From Halalkalibacter suaedae (GTDB lineage Bacteria; Bacillota; Bacilli; Bacillales; Bacillaceae_D), in contig NZ_JAGKSQ010000013.1 of NCBI RefSeq assembly GCF_017939705.1, positions 1-64,000 on the forward strand: DNA of 64,000 bases, written 5' to 3'. Under the pieces are notes generated by a model. That model was not told where the DNA came from, ran no database searches, and saw nothing but the letters and a program-made list of their open reading frames with translations. The position numbers and the translations under genes were made by a program. Every line of letters begins with the position of its first letter. Positions within the stretch are counted from its first letter, which is position 1. Below, in pieces: positions 63,958 through 64,000 of the stretch.

Positions 63958-64000
63958 GTGTTAGGATTTATGTTAAATGAGAAGGAAGTACAAGAAGTGG
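63958..64000 (+). CDS. 5' end of an unidentified gene
   Basis: Open frame GTG 63958 reading MLGFMLNEKEVQEV and running off the window. CGAGGTGG lies 6 bases upstream as a binding site. TATAAT at 63913-63918 could be a -10 box but lacks a good -35. Too short to identify. The stretch 63832-63957 holds nothing else. Confidence 0.55.
   Translation, partial: MLGFMLNEKEVQEV

Overview
The window is a core chromosomal region of an endospore-forming member of the Bacillaceae (Firmicutes, low to moderate G+C). Gene order matches, from memory, the Bacillus subtilis segment that runs from the end of an rRNA operon (5S) through the ctsR-clpC operon, isoprenoid and aminoacyl-tRNA synthetase genes, sigH, secE-nusG, the L11/L10 operons, rpoBC, str, S10, spc and alpha operons, the ECF transporter module, rplM-rpsI, and a cluster of sporulation genes (cwlD, salA, gerD, kbaA, pdaB). 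Almost every gene is on the plus strand and co-directional with the rRNA operon. Candidate sporulation promoters upstream of cwlD, gerD and pdaB fit an endospore former.

Layout: 1-95 3' end of 5S rRNA; 510-1298 a VLRF1/aeRF1-like protein; 1460-6166 the CtsR-regulated operon ctsR-mcsA-mcsB-clpC; 6247-9912 radA, disA and a PIN/TRAM membrane protein; 10053-17594 ispD, ispF, gltX, a cysteine T-box, cysE, cysS, mrnC, rlmB, rae1 and sigH; 17623-21423 rpmG, secE, nusG, rplK, rplA, L10 leader, rplJ and rplL; 21484-29603 a methyltransferase, rpoB and rpoC; 29621-34470 the str operon ending with tuf; 34475-35683 an inserted minus-strand MFS transporter; 35766-51163 the S10-spc-alpha superoperon; 51186-54434 ecfA1, ecfA2, ecfT, truA; 54471-55510 L13 leader, rplM, rpsI; 55511-59072 an accessory patch with a 235-bp inverted-repeat element and two divergent chemoreceptor genes; 59119-63831 sporulation genes; 63958-64000 the start of an unidentified gene.

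The genes are mainly the translation and transcription machinery plus protein quality control (Clp/McsAB) and early (SigH, KbaA) and late (CwlD, GerD, PdaB) sporulation functions. Accessory content is small: the VLRF1 gene, the MFS gene between tuf and rpsJ, and the repeat/chemoreceptor patch after rpsI, where B. subtilis carries another gene. I did not find a clearly new multi-gene system. The most interesting items are the repeat/chemoreceptor patch, an adenylate kinase with half of its zinc ligands replaced, a PdaB with a changed catalytic motif, the VLRF1 protein next to the rRNA and stress operons, and several structured leaders (rplK, rpoB, rplGB, S10, rpoA). All promoter and RNA calls are by eye from sequence alone.
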